Made by a program: the position numbers and the translations under genes | The notes under the pieces: model-generated | What the model was told of the DNA's origin: nothing | What the model saw: the letters and a program-made list of their open reading frames with translations, nothing else | The model's database searches: none | In this document: positions 1 through 9,757 of the stretch, in pieces | Layout: each line of letters begins with the position of its first letter | Numbering within the stretch: the first letter of the stretch is position 1 | From: Oceanospirillum sediminis | Lineage (GTDB): Bacteria > Pseudomonadota > Gammaproteobacteria > Pseudomonadales > Halomonadaceae | Direction: 5' to 3' | NCBI RefSeq assembly: GCF_014164585.1 | Contig: NZ_JACJFM010000010.1 | Span: 85,186 to 149,185 of the forward strand | Length of the DNA stretch: 64,000 nt

Positions 1-447
1 AATGGTTGCGATTGCAAAGATTACCGCATACCACTTCTGTCCCATCGCTTTTTCAATGTAGTAAGCAGGACCACCACGATACTGACCATCCTGCTCTTCT
101 TTATAGATCTGAGCCAGAGTAGATTCTGCATAAGCCGTTGCAGCACCCAGGAAGGCTACAACCCACATCCAGAATACGGCACCAGGACCACCGAAGCCGA
201 TTGCTGCCGCAACACCGGCAATGTTACCGGTACCAACACGGCCGGACAGAGAAACAGCCAGAGCCTGGAAGGATGAAATACCTTTGTCAGAACTTTTTCC
301 GGAAAACAACAGACGCCACATTTCGGAAAAATATCTGACCTGCACAAAGCGGGTAACGATGGAATAAAAAAGGCCAGCGCCCAGGCAGAGATAAATCAGT
401 GCCGGACTCCAGATAATGCCGTTCATAAAATCGACAAAAGCTTGCAT
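1..447 (-). CDS. Sodium:alanine symporter family protein (AGCS), N-terminal part only
   Basis: The first 149 residues are present; the rest lies beyond the left edge. The product is an inner-membrane transporter expected to import alanine or glycine with sodium. Visible family features are the N-terminal hydrophobic helix after MQAFVDFMNG, the segment SLSGRVGTGNIAGVA with the conserved G-R-V-G-T-G-N pattern, and the following GGPGAVFWMWVVAFLGAATAYAE. The ATG at 445-447 is preceded on the minus strand by a GGGAGG ribosome binding site at good spacing. No operon partner is visible; the next gene is divergent. Family assignment is firm, substrate is inferred. Confidence 0.9.
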   Translation of the reverse strand, partial: MQAFVDFMNGIIWSPALIYLCLGAGLFYSIVTRFVQVRYFSEMWRLLFSGKSSDKGISSFQALAVSLSGRVGTGNIAGVAAAIGFGGPGAVFWMWVVAFLGAATAYAESTLAQIYKEEQDGQYRGGPAYYIEKAMGQKWYAVIFAIATI

Positions 448-884
448 GTAAAATGCCTCCCATTAAGAGGTAGTGAATGCCTTATCTCCAGGGCCCAGGA
501 TCTAAGACATAAGTATTAATGTTGTTATCGGCGACCATTCTACCCAAAGGTCAACAGAAAAGTACTCTGAATTTTTAAAAAAAATATAAAAAAAATGTCG
601 AATGAGGGCTTTTTTGTGATTTTTAGGCCGTATGTAATACGAAAAAGTAGTTTTTTAGCCTGATGTTGGAATCATGTGCGGATAAATAAAGATATTAAAA
701 AGAGACAAGAAGTTACTGAGCTTACACTCATGCCGGATATCTTTGTGGGTTTTATCCGGGATAAAATTGCACTATTTGATTAAAACAATGTCCCTTTAAA
801 CTCAGTGGGATTTCTCGTGGCTCATATCCTTCCTGACAATGGAAGAGGTTGAGTGATTGAAGACAGGATAACGGAAACAAGCGA
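448..884. other. Intergenic region between divergent symporter and antiporter genes
   Basis: A 437-base AT-rich stretch that includes a run of A and AT around 573-600. It should hold the promoters for both divergent genes. No convincing small ORF with a ribosome binding site, RNA gene or repeat was seen. The reading frames crossing the right end are shadows of the antiporter gene. Confidence 0.5.
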
Positions 885-2600
885 ATGCATCTCGAAACCT
901 TTATTACCTCAGCCCTGATGGTGCTTATAGCCACCTCGCTGGCTGTGGCTTTATTCAAGCATTTTGGCCTCGGGTCTATCCTTGGGCTTCTGGTTGCCGG
1001 CATTGCGGTAGGTCCTTATTCAGCTGGACCTTATGTCACAGAAAATGTGGAAGATGTCCGGCATTTTACGGAGCTGGGTGTCGTTCTGCTGCTATTTCTG
1101 ATCGGGCTTGAAATGAAACCGGCCAAGCTCTGGGCAATGCGAAGAGAGGTCTTTGGGCTGGGGTTGTTACAGATCCTGGTGTCAGGCATTGTGATTGGCA
1201 GTTATTTTTCTTTCTTTGAAAGCAACTGGGCTGCGGCATTACTGATCGGAATGACCTTTGCGCTGTCTTCAACCGCTATGGTACTGCAGATGCTGCAGGA
1301 GAGTGGTGAGATTACCAGTCGTCACGGTTCAGCTTCATTTGCCATTCTGTTAATGCAGGATCTGGCCATTGTACCTCTGCTGGCGATTGTGCCCATTCTT
1401 TCAACCACCGGACAGCTATCTTCTGAAGTACCTTTATGGCAGCAGATTGCAACGGTTCTGGGTATGCTGGCGCTGATTGGTGTCTTTGGTCGCTTTGTGC
1501 TTCCGGTGGCTCTGGATCAGTTATCTCGCAGGGGAAATAAAGAGGGGTTCTTACTGGTCGTTTTGCTGGCCGTATTCCTGGCGGCCTGGACGATGCACTA
1601 TGCCGGTATCTCTATGGCCCTGGGAGCCTTTATTATGGGGATGCTGTTGTCCGGTTCTAACTACAGAATTCAGGTACAGGCACTGATTGAACCTTATAAA
1701 GGCATGTTGATGAGCCTGTTTTTCGTCGCTGTTGGCATGTCCATTGACCTGGATGCACTGGCGCAGCAGCCCGGACTGTTTGTTCAGCATATTCTGGTCA
1801 TTATTACCCTTAAATTTATGGTGTTGGTCGGCCTGAGCCTGGTCTTTGGTTTCCATCGGGATAAAGCTGTTCGAATCGCCTTGCTGTTATCACAAAGCGG
1901 TGAATTTGGTTTTGTTTTATTTGGTTCAGCTAAAGCCCTGCAGGTGATCAGTGATGAAACGTTTGTGCTGGCGGTGGGGGTTATCTCGGTATCTATGGCA
2001 CTGACACCTCTGATGCTTAAAGTTGCTGACACAGTGAATACTGCTGCCAGTAAACGCCAGCCGGTGAAGCCGAAAAAAGCCGATGAAATTGAACTGCCGA
2101 CGGATAATACGTCGGGGCGTGTAGTTATCGGTGGTTTTGGCCGTGTAGGCTATACCGTAGCCACCCTGTTAAAAGCGAAAGATGTGCCTTTTATTGCGTT
2201 TGACACTAACCCTAATCATGTTGCAAAAGGACAGGAGCTGGGGATGCCGGTGTATTATGGTGATATAGGGGATGCTCACCTGCTGGAGGCGGCTCATTTA
2301 AGAGAAGCTTCTCTGGTCGTGATGACCATTGATCACACGCCGTCTGCTCTCAGGGCTATCCATCATATTCGTACGGATTATCCGGATGTGCCTATTATCT
2401 CCAGAGCTAAAGACCTCGACGCCTGTAATGAGCTGCAGATGGCCGGGGCTACTCATGCATTCCCTGAAGCGATGGAAAGCAGTCTGCATCTGGGGGGCGA
2501 AACACTGAAGATGATCAACTACAGGGAGCATGAAGTAGAAGTTTTGCTGGATGAAGTGCGTCATGCAGGATATCAGGCGCTGTTAACAGATCGTCGCTGA
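885..2600 (+). CDS. Monovalent cation:proton antiporter-2 (KefB/KefC-like) with RCK domain
   Basis: A 571-residue inner-membrane protein of the CPA2 family. Residues 1 to about 385 form the Na+/H+-exchanger-type membrane domain (many hydrophobic helices, with the typical GLLVAGIAVGP and LGVVLLLFLIGLEM segments). Residues about 410-530 form a TrkA-N/RCK nucleotide-binding domain with the Rossmann motif GGFGRVG (about 416-422) and an acidic residue at the end of the second strand (FIAFDTNP). Such proteins exchange K+ or Na+ for protons, and Kef members are gated by glutathione adducts. Ligand-binding specificity cannot be read here. The gene is monocistronic, ending at a strong hairpin. It is somewhat shorter than E. 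coli KefC (620 residues), so it is given no kef symbol. Confidence 0.9.
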   Translation: MHLETFITSALMVLIATSLAVALFKHFGLGSILGLLVAGIAVGPYSAGPYVTENVEDVRHFTELGVVLLLFLIGLEMKPAKLWAMRREVFGLGLLQILVSGIVIGSYFSFFESNWAAALLIGMTFALSSTAMVLQMLQESGEITSRHGSASFAILLMQDLAIVPLLAIVPILSTTGQLSSEVPLWQQIATVLGMLALIGVFGRFVLPVALDQLSRRGNKEGFLLVVLLAVFLAAWTMHYAGISMALGAFIMGMLLSGSNYRIQVQALIEPYKGMLMSLFFVAVGMSIDLDALAQQPGLFVQHILVIITLKFMVLVGLSLVFGFHRDKAVRIALLLSQSGEFGFVLFGSAKALQVISDETFVLAVGVISVSMALTPLMLKVADTVNTAASKRQPVKPKKADEIELPTDNTSGRVVIGGFGRVGYTVATLLKAKDVPFIAFDTNPNHVAKGQELGMPVYYGDIGDAHLLEAAHLREASLVVMTIDHTPSALRAIHHIRTDYPDVPIISRAKDLDACNELQMAGATHAFPEAMESSLHLGGETLKMINYREHEVEVLLDEVRHAGYQALLTDRR

Positions 2601-2622
2601 TTATTTTATCCTGAGCCAGGAC

Positions 2623-2652
2623 AGAAAAGCCGGAGTATGATCCGGCTTTTCT
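2623..2652. terminator. Bidirectional intrinsic terminator
   Basis: A perfect 12-bp stem (AGAAAAGCCGGA at 2623-2634 with its complement at 2641-2652) around a 6-base loop. Because A and T runs lie inside the arms, it can work for the antiporter gene and for the minus-strand diguanylate cyclase gene that converges on it. Confidence 0.8.
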
Positions 2653-2688
2653 GCTTAGTGAGGGGGATGTCAAATTTTTCTTATCTGA

Positions 2689-4812
2689 TCAGCTCGGGTC
2701 TTTCCCTCCCGGATCAGAATACTCCATGTATGCCTGGTAAAAGTTAAACTGGTTGCGTCCACTGTTTTTAGAGGCGTACATTGCAATATCCGCCCGTCTT
2801 AATAACAGGTCGCCGCTTTCTCCATGAGCAGGATAAAAGCTGATACCTATACTGGCACTGACTTTTGCAGAGCCTTTTTTCAGAATACAGGGTAAGGACA
2901 CGCTGTTCAGGACTCTTTCAAGAATAGGGACGGCATCTTCTCTGTGCTGTAGTTTACTCAGAATAAGTACAAATTCATCACCACCCAGACGAGCCACAGT
3001 ATCGACTTCTCTGATACAGAGATTCAGACGTTCTGCAATTTCTTTCAGTAATTCATCACCGGTATCATGACCCTGAGTGTCATTAACCTGCTTAAATCCA
3101 TCCAGATCCATCATGGCAACGGCCATCAATTCACCATTTCTTCTGACTGAAGCCAGCTGTTGTTGCAATCTGTCTTCCAGCAGCCTGCGGTTGGGCAGTC
3201 CGGTCAGGGCATCATAAAATGCCAGTTTTTCCAGCTGCGCCTGACTTTGTTCCAGCTGGGTCTGAACACGGCGTATTTCTGTCATATCCATGTGAGTACC
3301 AACCAGACGCTCAACCCGGCTATTGTTTCCGGTGATTACAATGGCGCGAGACAGAATATGCAGCCACTCTCCCTGTTTGTGCTGCATACGAAACTCAACT
3401 TCATAATGATCTTTTTTACCGGTAATACAGTCCTGCAGTTCTTTTCGTGCAATAGCGATATCTTCTTTGTGTACCAGATGTTCCCAGGTTGTAAACTCGT
3501 TTTGCAGCTCGTGATCCTGATAACCCAGCATCTGTTTCCAGCGAGGTGAAAAATACACCTGATGAAGATCGATCTGCCAGTCCCACAGACCGTCAGTTGC
3601 TCCCTGCATAGCCAGTTCGAAACGTTGCTGACTTTCCTGTAGCTGCTTCTGAGTTTTTTTCTGATCAGTAATATCCGAGTGAGTACCGATGACCCGAATA
3701 GCTGTGCCCTGGGCATCCCGTTCAAATACCATGCCTCTGTTCAGTAGCCATTTATACTCACCATTTTTGCAACGCAGACGATGTTCGTTTCGATAGACCG
3801 GGGTTATGCCCTGTAAATGAGCTTCCAGAGCGGCCATCGCAGCAGGCAGATCGTCAGGATGAACTCGCTCAGACCATTCTTCTGGATGATCGCCGATTTC
3901 GTTGTCGTCAAAGCCCAGCATCTTTTTCCACTGAGCGGAGAAAAAAAACTTATCTGTACGGATATCCCAGTCCCATACCCCATCGCCTGCCGCATCTAAA
4001 GCATAAATCCAGCGCTGTTCACTATCTTTCAGCATCTGCTCAGCCGTACTTAGCTGATCAAGCAGTTGATTGAAGTTGTCGCCCAGATCAGAAAACTCCC
4101 CGCGACCTGTCAGTTTAATGCGGCTGTAGCGTTTGCCCTGGCAGAATTGCTGCATTGTCAAACGCACTGCTTTTAAGGGACGCAAGACGATATAGCTGAT
4201 CAGAAAGGTCAGCAGCATACCGGTAATCAGCGCAAATAACAGACCGCGAGAGAAGTGACTGATATGAAAGATTTCCTCTCGTAGCTGATTAATGGCCGGC
4301 TGCATGCTGTATCGAATCAGCAGAAAGCTGTTTTCCCGCTGTGGCCGGATAGTCGAGTCTGAATCTGATGAGTACACTGGAATAAATACACAGAGTTCGG
4401 TATCAGACAAAGGATAGAGGGATACTTTATCGGCTTGCTGCATTGAAAGAATCCGGTCTGCCATATAACACTTCAGGCTGATCACTTTCTGGCCTTTCAG
4501 GGCAAAACGGTTTGCCTGTATGATTGTGTCCTGACTGATCAGCGCCAGAGTTTTAAAACCTGGATTAGCGATAAAACTGGTCAGATAGTTTTCTGTCGCA
4601 CCGAGATTACCTTCCATCATCAGAGATGAGATCTGTAACCACATGCGGTTACTGGTTTGCTGCAGCATTTCGGTCTGACGCTCTTTTTCTCTGGGTATCA
4701 TGACCTGCTGGTAAGATAACCAGCGATCTGTCAGCACCATCAGTACCAGTAACAGGCTGATAATCAGAGGAAGCCAGGGATATAAAGGAATACTCTTTAT
4801 ATGTCCGGTCAT
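2689..4812 (-). CDS. Membrane diguanylate cyclase with HAMP-like linker, two PAS domains and GGDEF
   Basis: A 707-residue inner-membrane signalling enzyme predicted to make cyclic di-GMP. There is an N-terminal membrane helix (about 11-29), a periplasmic stretch of about 150 residues, a second helix near 190-212, and a HAMP-like segment. Two PAS_3-type domains follow, each starting with a variant of D(A/G)A(G/T)DG(V/L)WDW, then the C-terminal GGDEF domain. The active-site motif RLGGDEF is intact (GGDEF at 610-614). An inhibitory-site R-x-x-D (REVD, 601-604) sits exactly five residues upstream, so product inhibition is expected. No EAL domain is present. The start lies 5 nt after the stop of the upstream binding-protein gene, and its AAGGGA ribosome binding site overlaps that stop. 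The two are therefore almost certainly co-translated. Confidence 0.93.
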   Translation of the reverse strand: MTGHIKSIPLYPWLPLIISLLLVLMVLTDRWLSYQQVMIPREKERQTEMLQQTSNRMWLQISSLMMEGNLGATENYLTSFIANPGFKTLALISQDTIIQANRFALKGQKVISLKCYMADRILSMQQADKVSLYPLSDTELCVFIPVYSSDSDSTIRPQRENSFLLIRYSMQPAINQLREEIFHISHFSRGLLFALITGMLLTFLISYIVLRPLKAVRLTMQQFCQGKRYSRIKLTGRGEFSDLGDNFNQLLDQLSTAEQMLKDSEQRWIYALDAAGDGVWDWDIRTDKFFFSAQWKKMLGFDDNEIGDHPEEWSERVHPDDLPAAMAALEAHLQGITPVYRNEHRLRCKNGEYKWLLNRGMVFERDAQGTAIRVIGTHSDITDQKKTQKQLQESQQRFELAMQGATDGLWDWQIDLHQVYFSPRWKQMLGYQDHELQNEFTTWEHLVHKEDIAIARKELQDCITGKKDHYEVEFRMQHKQGEWLHILSRAIVITGNNSRVERLVGTHMDMTEIRRVQTQLEQSQAQLEKLAFYDALTGLPNRRLLEDRLQQQLASVRRNGELMAVAMMDLDGFKQVNDTQGHDTGDELLKEIAERLNLCIREVDTVARLGGDEFVLILSKLQHREDAVPILERVLNSVSLPCILKKGSAKVSASIGISFYPAHGESGDLLLRRADIAMYASKNSGRNQFNFYQAYMEYSDPGGKDPS

Positions 4813-4817
4813 AAGTA

Positions 4818-5810
4818 TTATCCCTTATCCGGAAGATAGTTCGCGTCAAACAGGCTGGCATCAAGGCTAATATTTCTGTTCAACAGATCAGATTCCAGCA
4901 TCAACCGTTTGAGTGCTTCTGTACGCTTGAGAGTGTCAGGCAAATTACTTTCAAGCAGGTAACGGTTTTCCTGTAATCCAGGAATATGCAGGCCGTCAAA
5001 AAGTTGCCAGACCTTATCCTGTGATATCTTCAGTCTGACCGACATAATCTCTGCTGCTTTATCCGGGGCAGACATCATCATCGTCAGAGCACGGAAATGC
5101 CCATTCAGCAGATGGCGGATTTGCCCGGATTTGTTGTTCAGACTCTTTTCTGATGCGACCAGTACGTCGACAATACGCCCAGGAATCTGACGACTATCAA
5201 ATAACACTTTTCCTCCGGCTTCAAGCAGTCTGGAACGAACAGGCTCGAATGTGACAATGGCGTCCACTTCCGGGTTTTTCCAGCGATGATCATGCTGATT
5301 GACCGGTGCATTTTTCAGCGTCACCTGGCTGACGGTCAGATTGGCTGAGTCCAGCGCTCCCTGAAGCAGGATCGCTCCGACAGCGGTTTTTTCCAGTACA
5401 ATAACAGCGCCTTCAAGCTGTTGCAGTGATTGTATTTCTGGCCTCGCGATGAGTACATCTGCACCTTCTGAATAATCCATAATAGCGATAACTCTTGCCT
5501 TGTACCCTCTGGCCAGTAAAGTCAGATACTCATCCAGTGTTAACCCTGCAACATCCAGGTCTCCAGACTGAAACGCCTGCAGGACACGAGTTGCATTGGG
5601 CAGTTCGACCAGTTCAATCGGCTGGCCCTCCAAAAATCCACTTTCCCTGGCCAGATACAGGGACTCATAACCTGGCCAGATATTTGAGCCGACTTTTAAT
5701 GTTTCTTTTGACTGATCGCAGGCGCTCAGCAATAAGAGTGCTATACATACAGCCAGTAATCTGCCGGACTGTAATGTGGCTGTGATCAGGTCTGCTATGA
5801 ATATCCGCAT
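4818..5810 (-). CDS. Periplasmic substrate-binding lipoprotein (NMT1/SsuA-like), partner of the diguanylate cyclase
   Basis: A solute-binding protein of the NMT1/SsuA/TauA-like class, about 330 residues from the chosen ATG. The signal segment ends in the lipobox LLSAC followed by DQ, so the mature protein should be lipid-anchored. The sequence LKVGSNIWPGYESLYLARESGFL is the typical N-terminal strand and ligand-cleft region. An upstream in-frame start at 5867 would add 19 basic residues but lacks a ribosome binding site; the ATG at 5808-5810 follows GGGAAAACCTT. No ABC permease or ATPase gene is nearby; the only partner is the diguanylate cyclase 5 nt downstream. A sensory role (presenting a ligand to the cyclase's periplasmic domain, as NspS does for MbaA in Vibrio cholerae) is inferred. 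Confidence 0.85.
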   Translation of the reverse strand: MRIFIADLITATLQSGRLLAVCIALLLLSACDQSKETLKVGSNIWPGYESLYLARESGFLEGQPIELVELPNATRVLQAFQSGDLDVAGLTLDEYLTLLARGYKARVIAIMDYSEGADVLIARPEIQSLQQLEGAVIVLEKTAVGAILLQGALDSANLTVSQVTLKNAPVNQHDHRWKNPEVDAIVTFEPVRSRLLEAGGKVLFDSRQIPGRIVDVLVASEKSLNNKSGQIRHLLNGHFRALTMMMSAPDKAAEIMSVRLKISQDKVWQLFDGLHIPGLQENRYLLESNLPDTLKRTEALKRLMLESDLLNRNISLDASLFDANYLPDKG

Positions 5811-6064
5811 AAGGTTTTCCCGATTTAATGGGTTTTTCTTTTTGATCAGAAGTCTCTGAAAGCTCATGGTTTTTTCAGTATAGACAGATGAGGCACAGCA
5901 ACGTGCAGGAATATAAAAACTCGAAATACTTTTCCCGGTATGTCATGACGCTGTTTTTGCTTGATTATTTGTTTATGCTAATGAATTATGCGCAGCCTGG
6001 TAATAAGCTTATTCTTATTGAGCTTTATTTCTTCCCGGAAACGACAATAGCAGGTGATTAGCGG

Positions 6065-7708
6065 ATGGAAGCTTTATTTCGTCAATTCAGAATACAGTAC
6101 CGTATCTGGTTTATGCAGGTAATAGCCTTTATCTGTATGGCTGTACTCATGTTTATCATGATGACGCAGGAGAAGGACAGTTTCAGGGAGCAGAAGAAGA
6201 ATGAGCTGAATAACATTATTCATACTGTCATTGAGATGCTGGATGGACTGGATCAGGAAGTTCAGGATGGCCGGATGACGGTGGAGCAGGCTAAACAGCA
6301 AGCGCTGAATGTTATTCGTCATATGCGTTATGGTCAGGATAATCAGGATTATTTCTGGGTGATGGATACCTCTGGTATTTATCTTATGCATCCGATTAAA
6401 GCCTCTCTGGCAGGTAAAAACGGTTCAGTTTTTAACGACAAACTGGGCAATCGGATTTTTGATGATCTGCCCGGTGATCTTCGTAGTCATGGTAAAACCT
6501 ATGCTGAATTTTACTGGCCAAGGCCTGGTAGTGATGTTCCCGTTGAAAAAATGGGCATGATCATCGCTTATAAAAACTGGAACTGGGCGATTGGATCTGG
6601 CTTCTATATTGATGATATTGAGATGGTCTTCTGGAACAAAGTGATTACTAATCTGACATTTGCTGCAGTAATCATCCTGGTTATGCTGAGCATTGCCTGG
6701 GTACTGGCTCGTAGTATTACCCGTCCTCTGGAAGAAACAGTCTCGGCCCTGAAAGATATCAGTGAAGGTAATGGTGATCTGACCAAACGCCTTCCTGTCG
6801 CAGGAGAAGATGAAATTACCCGCCTGACCCGCTATTTCAATGGCTTTGTAGAAAAAGTGCATGGTGTGATCGGTCAGGTTAACACGGCATCGTCTTCAGT
6901 ATCTGGTTCTGCAGAACGCTTGTCAGCCATCACTGAAGAAGGGCACAGAAGTACAGAGCTTCAGGCTAAAGAGACAGATCAGGTAGCCACGGCTGTCCAA
7001 CAGATGTCAGCGACGGTACACGAGGTGGCACAGAACGCTGGAAGAGCAGCGGAGGGTGCGACTCAGGCCGACCAGGAAGCAAAGCAGGGTAAAGCACAGG
7101 TTGAAAAAACTATCACAGCGATTAACAAGCTCAGTGATCAGGTGTCCGGTTCTGCTCAGGTAATCCAGCGTCTGCATTCCGATAGTGAAAATATTGGTTC
7201 TGTACTGGAAGTGATTCGGGGGGTGGCGGAGCAGACCAATCTGCTGGCTCTGAATGCGGCCATTGAAGCAGCCCGCGCTGGTGAGCAGGGCAGAGGATTT
7301 GCTGTTGTTGCTGACGAAGTCCGTACTCTGGCCCAGCGTACTCAGGAAAGTACGGATGAGATTCAGGCGATGATTGAAAAGCTGCAGAGTGCTGCGCAGG
7401 ATGCAGTACGTTCTATGGATGCCAGTATGAAATCGACTCAGGAAACGATTGAGATTGCACAGCAGGCCGGTGTTTCTCTGGACTCTATCCTGCAAGCCGT
7501 AGAATCTATTCGGGGGATGAACGATATGATTGCCAGTGCAGCAGAAGAGCAGTCTCTGGTGGCTGAAGAGATTAACCGCAATGTGGTGAATATTGTGGAT
7601 CTGTCCCAGACTTCAGCACAGGCAATCCAGCAGGTTAATCAATCCAGTGATGAGCTGGCAGGACAGGCTGACAGCCTGCATAATCTGGTTGGACAGTTCC
7701 GTATCTGA
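6065..7708 (+). CDS. Methyl-accepting chemotaxis protein with single Cache domain
   Basis: A 547-residue transmembrane chemoreceptor. An N-terminal helix (about 14-34) is followed by a periplasmic single-Cache (sCache_2) domain, recognisable from DYFWVMDTSGIYLMHPIKASLAGK and WNWAIGSGFYIDD. A second helix lies near 200-222, then a HAMP domain starting at the RSITRPLEE segment, then the cytoplasmic signalling domain. The kinase-binding hairpin tip ([20 protein letters not shown] and what follows) is at about 389-424. No C-terminal CheR-tethering pentapeptide is present. sCache_2 receptors often sense small carboxylates; the ligand here is unknown. The gene is divergent from the binding-protein/cyclase operon, and its ATG follows an AGGTGA site. 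Confidence 0.95.
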   Translation: MEALFRQFRIQYRIWFMQVIAFICMAVLMFIMMTQEKDSFREQKKNELNNIIHTVIEMLDGLDQEVQDGRMTVEQAKQQALNVIRHMRYGQDNQDYFWVMDTSGIYLMHPIKASLAGKNGSVFNDKLGNRIFDDLPGDLRSHGKTYAEFYWPRPGSDVPVEKMGMIIAYKNWNWAIGSGFYIDDIEMVFWNKVITNLTFAAVIILVMLSIAWVLARSITRPLEETVSALKDISEGNGDLTKRLPVAGEDEITRLTRYFNGFVEKVHGVIGQVNTASSSVSGSAERLSAITEEGHRSTELQAKETDQVATAVQQMSATVHEVAQNAGRAAEGATQADQEAKQGKAQVEKTITAINKLSDQVSGSAQVIQRLHSDSENIGSVLEVIRGVAEQTNLLALNAAIEAARAGEQGRGFAVVADEVRTLAQRTQESTDEIQAMIEKLQSAAQDAVRSMDASMKSTQETIEIAQQAGVSLDSILQAVESIRGMNDMIASAAEEQSLVAEEINRNVVNIVDLSQTSAQAIQQVNQSSDELAGQADSLHNLVGQFRI

Positions 7709-7733
7709 CCGGAAACCTCTGTTGCTACTGACC

Positions 7734-7765
7734 GAAAACCGCTCTTTAAGGAGCGGTTTTCTTTT
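7734..7765. terminator. Terminator between convergent chemoreceptor genes
   Basis: GAAAACCGCTC (7734-7744) pairs with GAGCGGTTTTC (7751-7761) over a 6-base loop, followed by TTTT. Internal A/T runs would allow it to serve both convergent genes. Confidence 0.8.
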
Positions 7766-7805
7766 ATCGGTCAGATATCATTATTTACAGAAAATGATCA
7801 GAATA

Positions 7806-9434
7806 TCAGCATTTAAAGCGAGCAATATTCTGTTGTAACTGAATGGCCAACTGAGCGAGCTCTTCACTGCTGGCTGCGACCTGATCCGAGCCTGCTGCGG
7901 TTTCTTCGGATACATTGACAATATTAATCAGGTTGCGGTTCATCTCTTCCGCTACCGCACTTTGTTCCTCTGTGGCTGTAGCGACCTGGTCTGTCATATC
8001 CCGGATCTGATCCATCTGCTGTACAATCATACTCAGCTCGCGACCCGCATTAGTGGCAGCCTGCACCGATTCTTCTGCCCGTTTGCGACTGCGTTCCATT
8101 ACTTCAACAGCATTACGGGCGCCGGTTTGCAAGCGCTCGTTCATACTGCGGATCTCCATTGTGGAGTCCTGAGTACGTTGTGCCAGTTGACGGACTTCAT
8201 CTGCGACGACTGCAAATCCTCGTCCGCTTTCACCAGCCCTGGCCGCTTCAATCGCAGCATTCAGAGCCAGAAGATTAGTCTGTTCTGAAATACCCTGAAT
8301 GACTTCTAACACACTGCCAATTTCATCGGTATCTTTTTCCAGGGTCTGAATAACTCTGGAAGCCTCTTCCACTTCATCACTCAGCTGAGCGATTTTATGG
8401 ACCGTATCTTCTACTTCATGGTTGCCTTCGTCTGCTTCAGCATCTGCAGCCTGGGTTGCCTCCGCACTGGCGCTGGCATTTCTGGCGACTTCCTGAACCG
8501 TTGCTGACATTTCGTTCATGGCGGCTGATAACAGATCCGTTTCCTCTGACTGCCTTCGAATACCGTTACTGGTTTGCTCGGCTGTAGCAGCCAGCTCTTC
8601 TGCAGCGCCTTGCAACTGGTTGGCTGAACTGGTTAACAGGAAAACCAGATCCTGAAATACCTGCAGAGTATGATCTACAGAGTGGGACATCTGGCTCAGT
8701 TCATCCTTGCCTTTCATGTCTACTCTGACTCTGAGATCACCGTTTGAGGCCTGATCCATGACTCGTGCGACTTTTTCCAGTGGCGTCAGGATAGAACGTG
8801 CAATGGTAAGTGCAACCAGCACCATAATGATCAGCACAACGGCCAGTTTTACCAGGGTTGTCGTTACGCCTTCCCAGAAGGTTTCTTCAATCTCAAACAC
8901 ATAGTCCCCGGAGCCAATCACCCAGCCCCATTCAGAAAAGACCTGAACGTATGAAATTTTTTCTTTGGGGTCTTTATAACCCGCTTTAGGCCATTTGTAA
9001 GTGAAAAAACCACCTGATTTACCCTGCTTGCCCATCTGGGCCATCTGGCGGAAAACCGGTACACCATCTTCTGTGGTTTTATCAGAAAGGTCTTTACCTG
9101 CCAGAGCCGGATTAGCGCCATGAGCAATTGTGACGGTGTTGTAATCCAGAACAAAAAAGTATTCGCCATCAGAGTAGCGCATTGCCTGCAGAGATCGGAT
9201 AGCCTGTTGTTTCCCTTCAGCCTCTGTCAATTCGCCATCCCTGACTTGCTGTGCTATTCCCTGAACCATCGTTTGTGCGGCTTCAACCAGCACTTTGACT
9301 TTTTCTCTGGAGTCTTCATACAGGGCATTTTTATGGGACTGTAAAGAGAAAATTTCGAGTATAGCCATCGCTATGACGGCCAGGGCGATAAGAAAGTAAA
9401 GGCGTGCCTTTACGGTAAAATCCTGCAGATTCAT
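7806..9434 (-). CDS. Methyl-accepting chemotaxis protein with single Cache domain
   Basis: A 542-residue chemoreceptor with an N-terminal membrane helix (about 10-29) and a periplasmic sCache_2 domain containing [21 protein letters not shown] and [16 protein letters not shown] second helix lies near 190-212, then a HAMP domain and the methyl-accepting signalling domain with the conserved hairpin tip [20 protein letters not shown] near residues 375-410. It is convergent with the preceding receptor but clearly not a recent copy, because the sensor domains differ extensively. The ATG follows GAGGGAGAG on the minus strand. The ligand is not predictable from sequence alone. Confidence 0.95.
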   Translation of the reverse strand: MNLQDFTVKARLYFLIALAVIAMAILEIFSLQSHKNALYEDSREKVKVLVEAAQTMVQGIAQQVRDGELTEAEGKQQAIRSLQAMRYSDGEYFFVLDYNTVTIAHGANPALAGKDLSDKTTEDGVPVFRQMAQMGKQGKSGGFFTYKWPKAGYKDPKEKISYVQVFSEWGWVIGSGDYVFEIEETFWEGVTTTLVKLAVVLIIMVLVALTIARSILTPLEKVARVMDQASNGDLRVRVDMKGKDELSQMSHSVDHTLQVFQDLVFLLTSSANQLQGAAEELAATAEQTSNGIRRQSEETDLLSAAMNEMSATVQEVARNASASAEATQAADAEADEGNHEVEDTVHKIAQLSDEVEEASRVIQTLEKDTDEIGSVLEVIQGISEQTNLLALNAAIEAARAGESGRGFAVVADEVRQLAQRTQDSTMEIRSMNERLQTGARNAVEVMERSRKRAEESVQAATNAGRELSMIVQQMDQIRDMTDQVATATEEQSAVAEEMNRNLINIVNVSEETAAGSDQVAASSEELAQLAIQLQQNIARFKC

Positions 9435-9757
9435 AACTCTCCCTCAGCAAGATAAACCAGAACATTGATGCCGGATACAGGGAGATTCGAAGGTCTGATA
9501 ATCCCTTATATCATAATGGCACTCCATCATTGCCAGATGAGATAGTGTATCAGTGAATACACGAACTGTCTGGTAATTAAGGTATCAGGTTACAGGTTTT
9601 ACCGGGGAGAGATGACAATCTGCTGACAGAGATCAGGTTTCATGCTTCTGTTAATGCGCCAACGCAGGGCGTTGTAAAACCAATTCTGACAGGAGGTGTC
9701 TGTGGCAGACACCTCCCGACGTCATCATCTTGATGTTGGGGACAGATCATTAGCAGA
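9435..9757. other. Intergenic region with one strong hairpin
   Basis: A 323-base stretch between a chemoreceptor start and the anti-sigma gene's 3' end. The only structure seen is the inverted repeat at 9692-9716. The right part should hold the chemoreceptor promoter. No small ORF with a ribosome binding site was found. Confidence 0.5.
9692..9716. repeat. Perfect 11-bp inverted repeat downstream of the anti-sigma gene
   Basis: GGAGGTGTCTG (9692-9702) and its exact complement (9706-9716) flank a 3-base loop. Neither strand has a T-run after it, so it is not a textbook intrinsic terminator. It lies about 40 bases beyond the stop of the minus-strand anti-sigma gene and may stabilise that 3' end. 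Confidence 0.6.
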
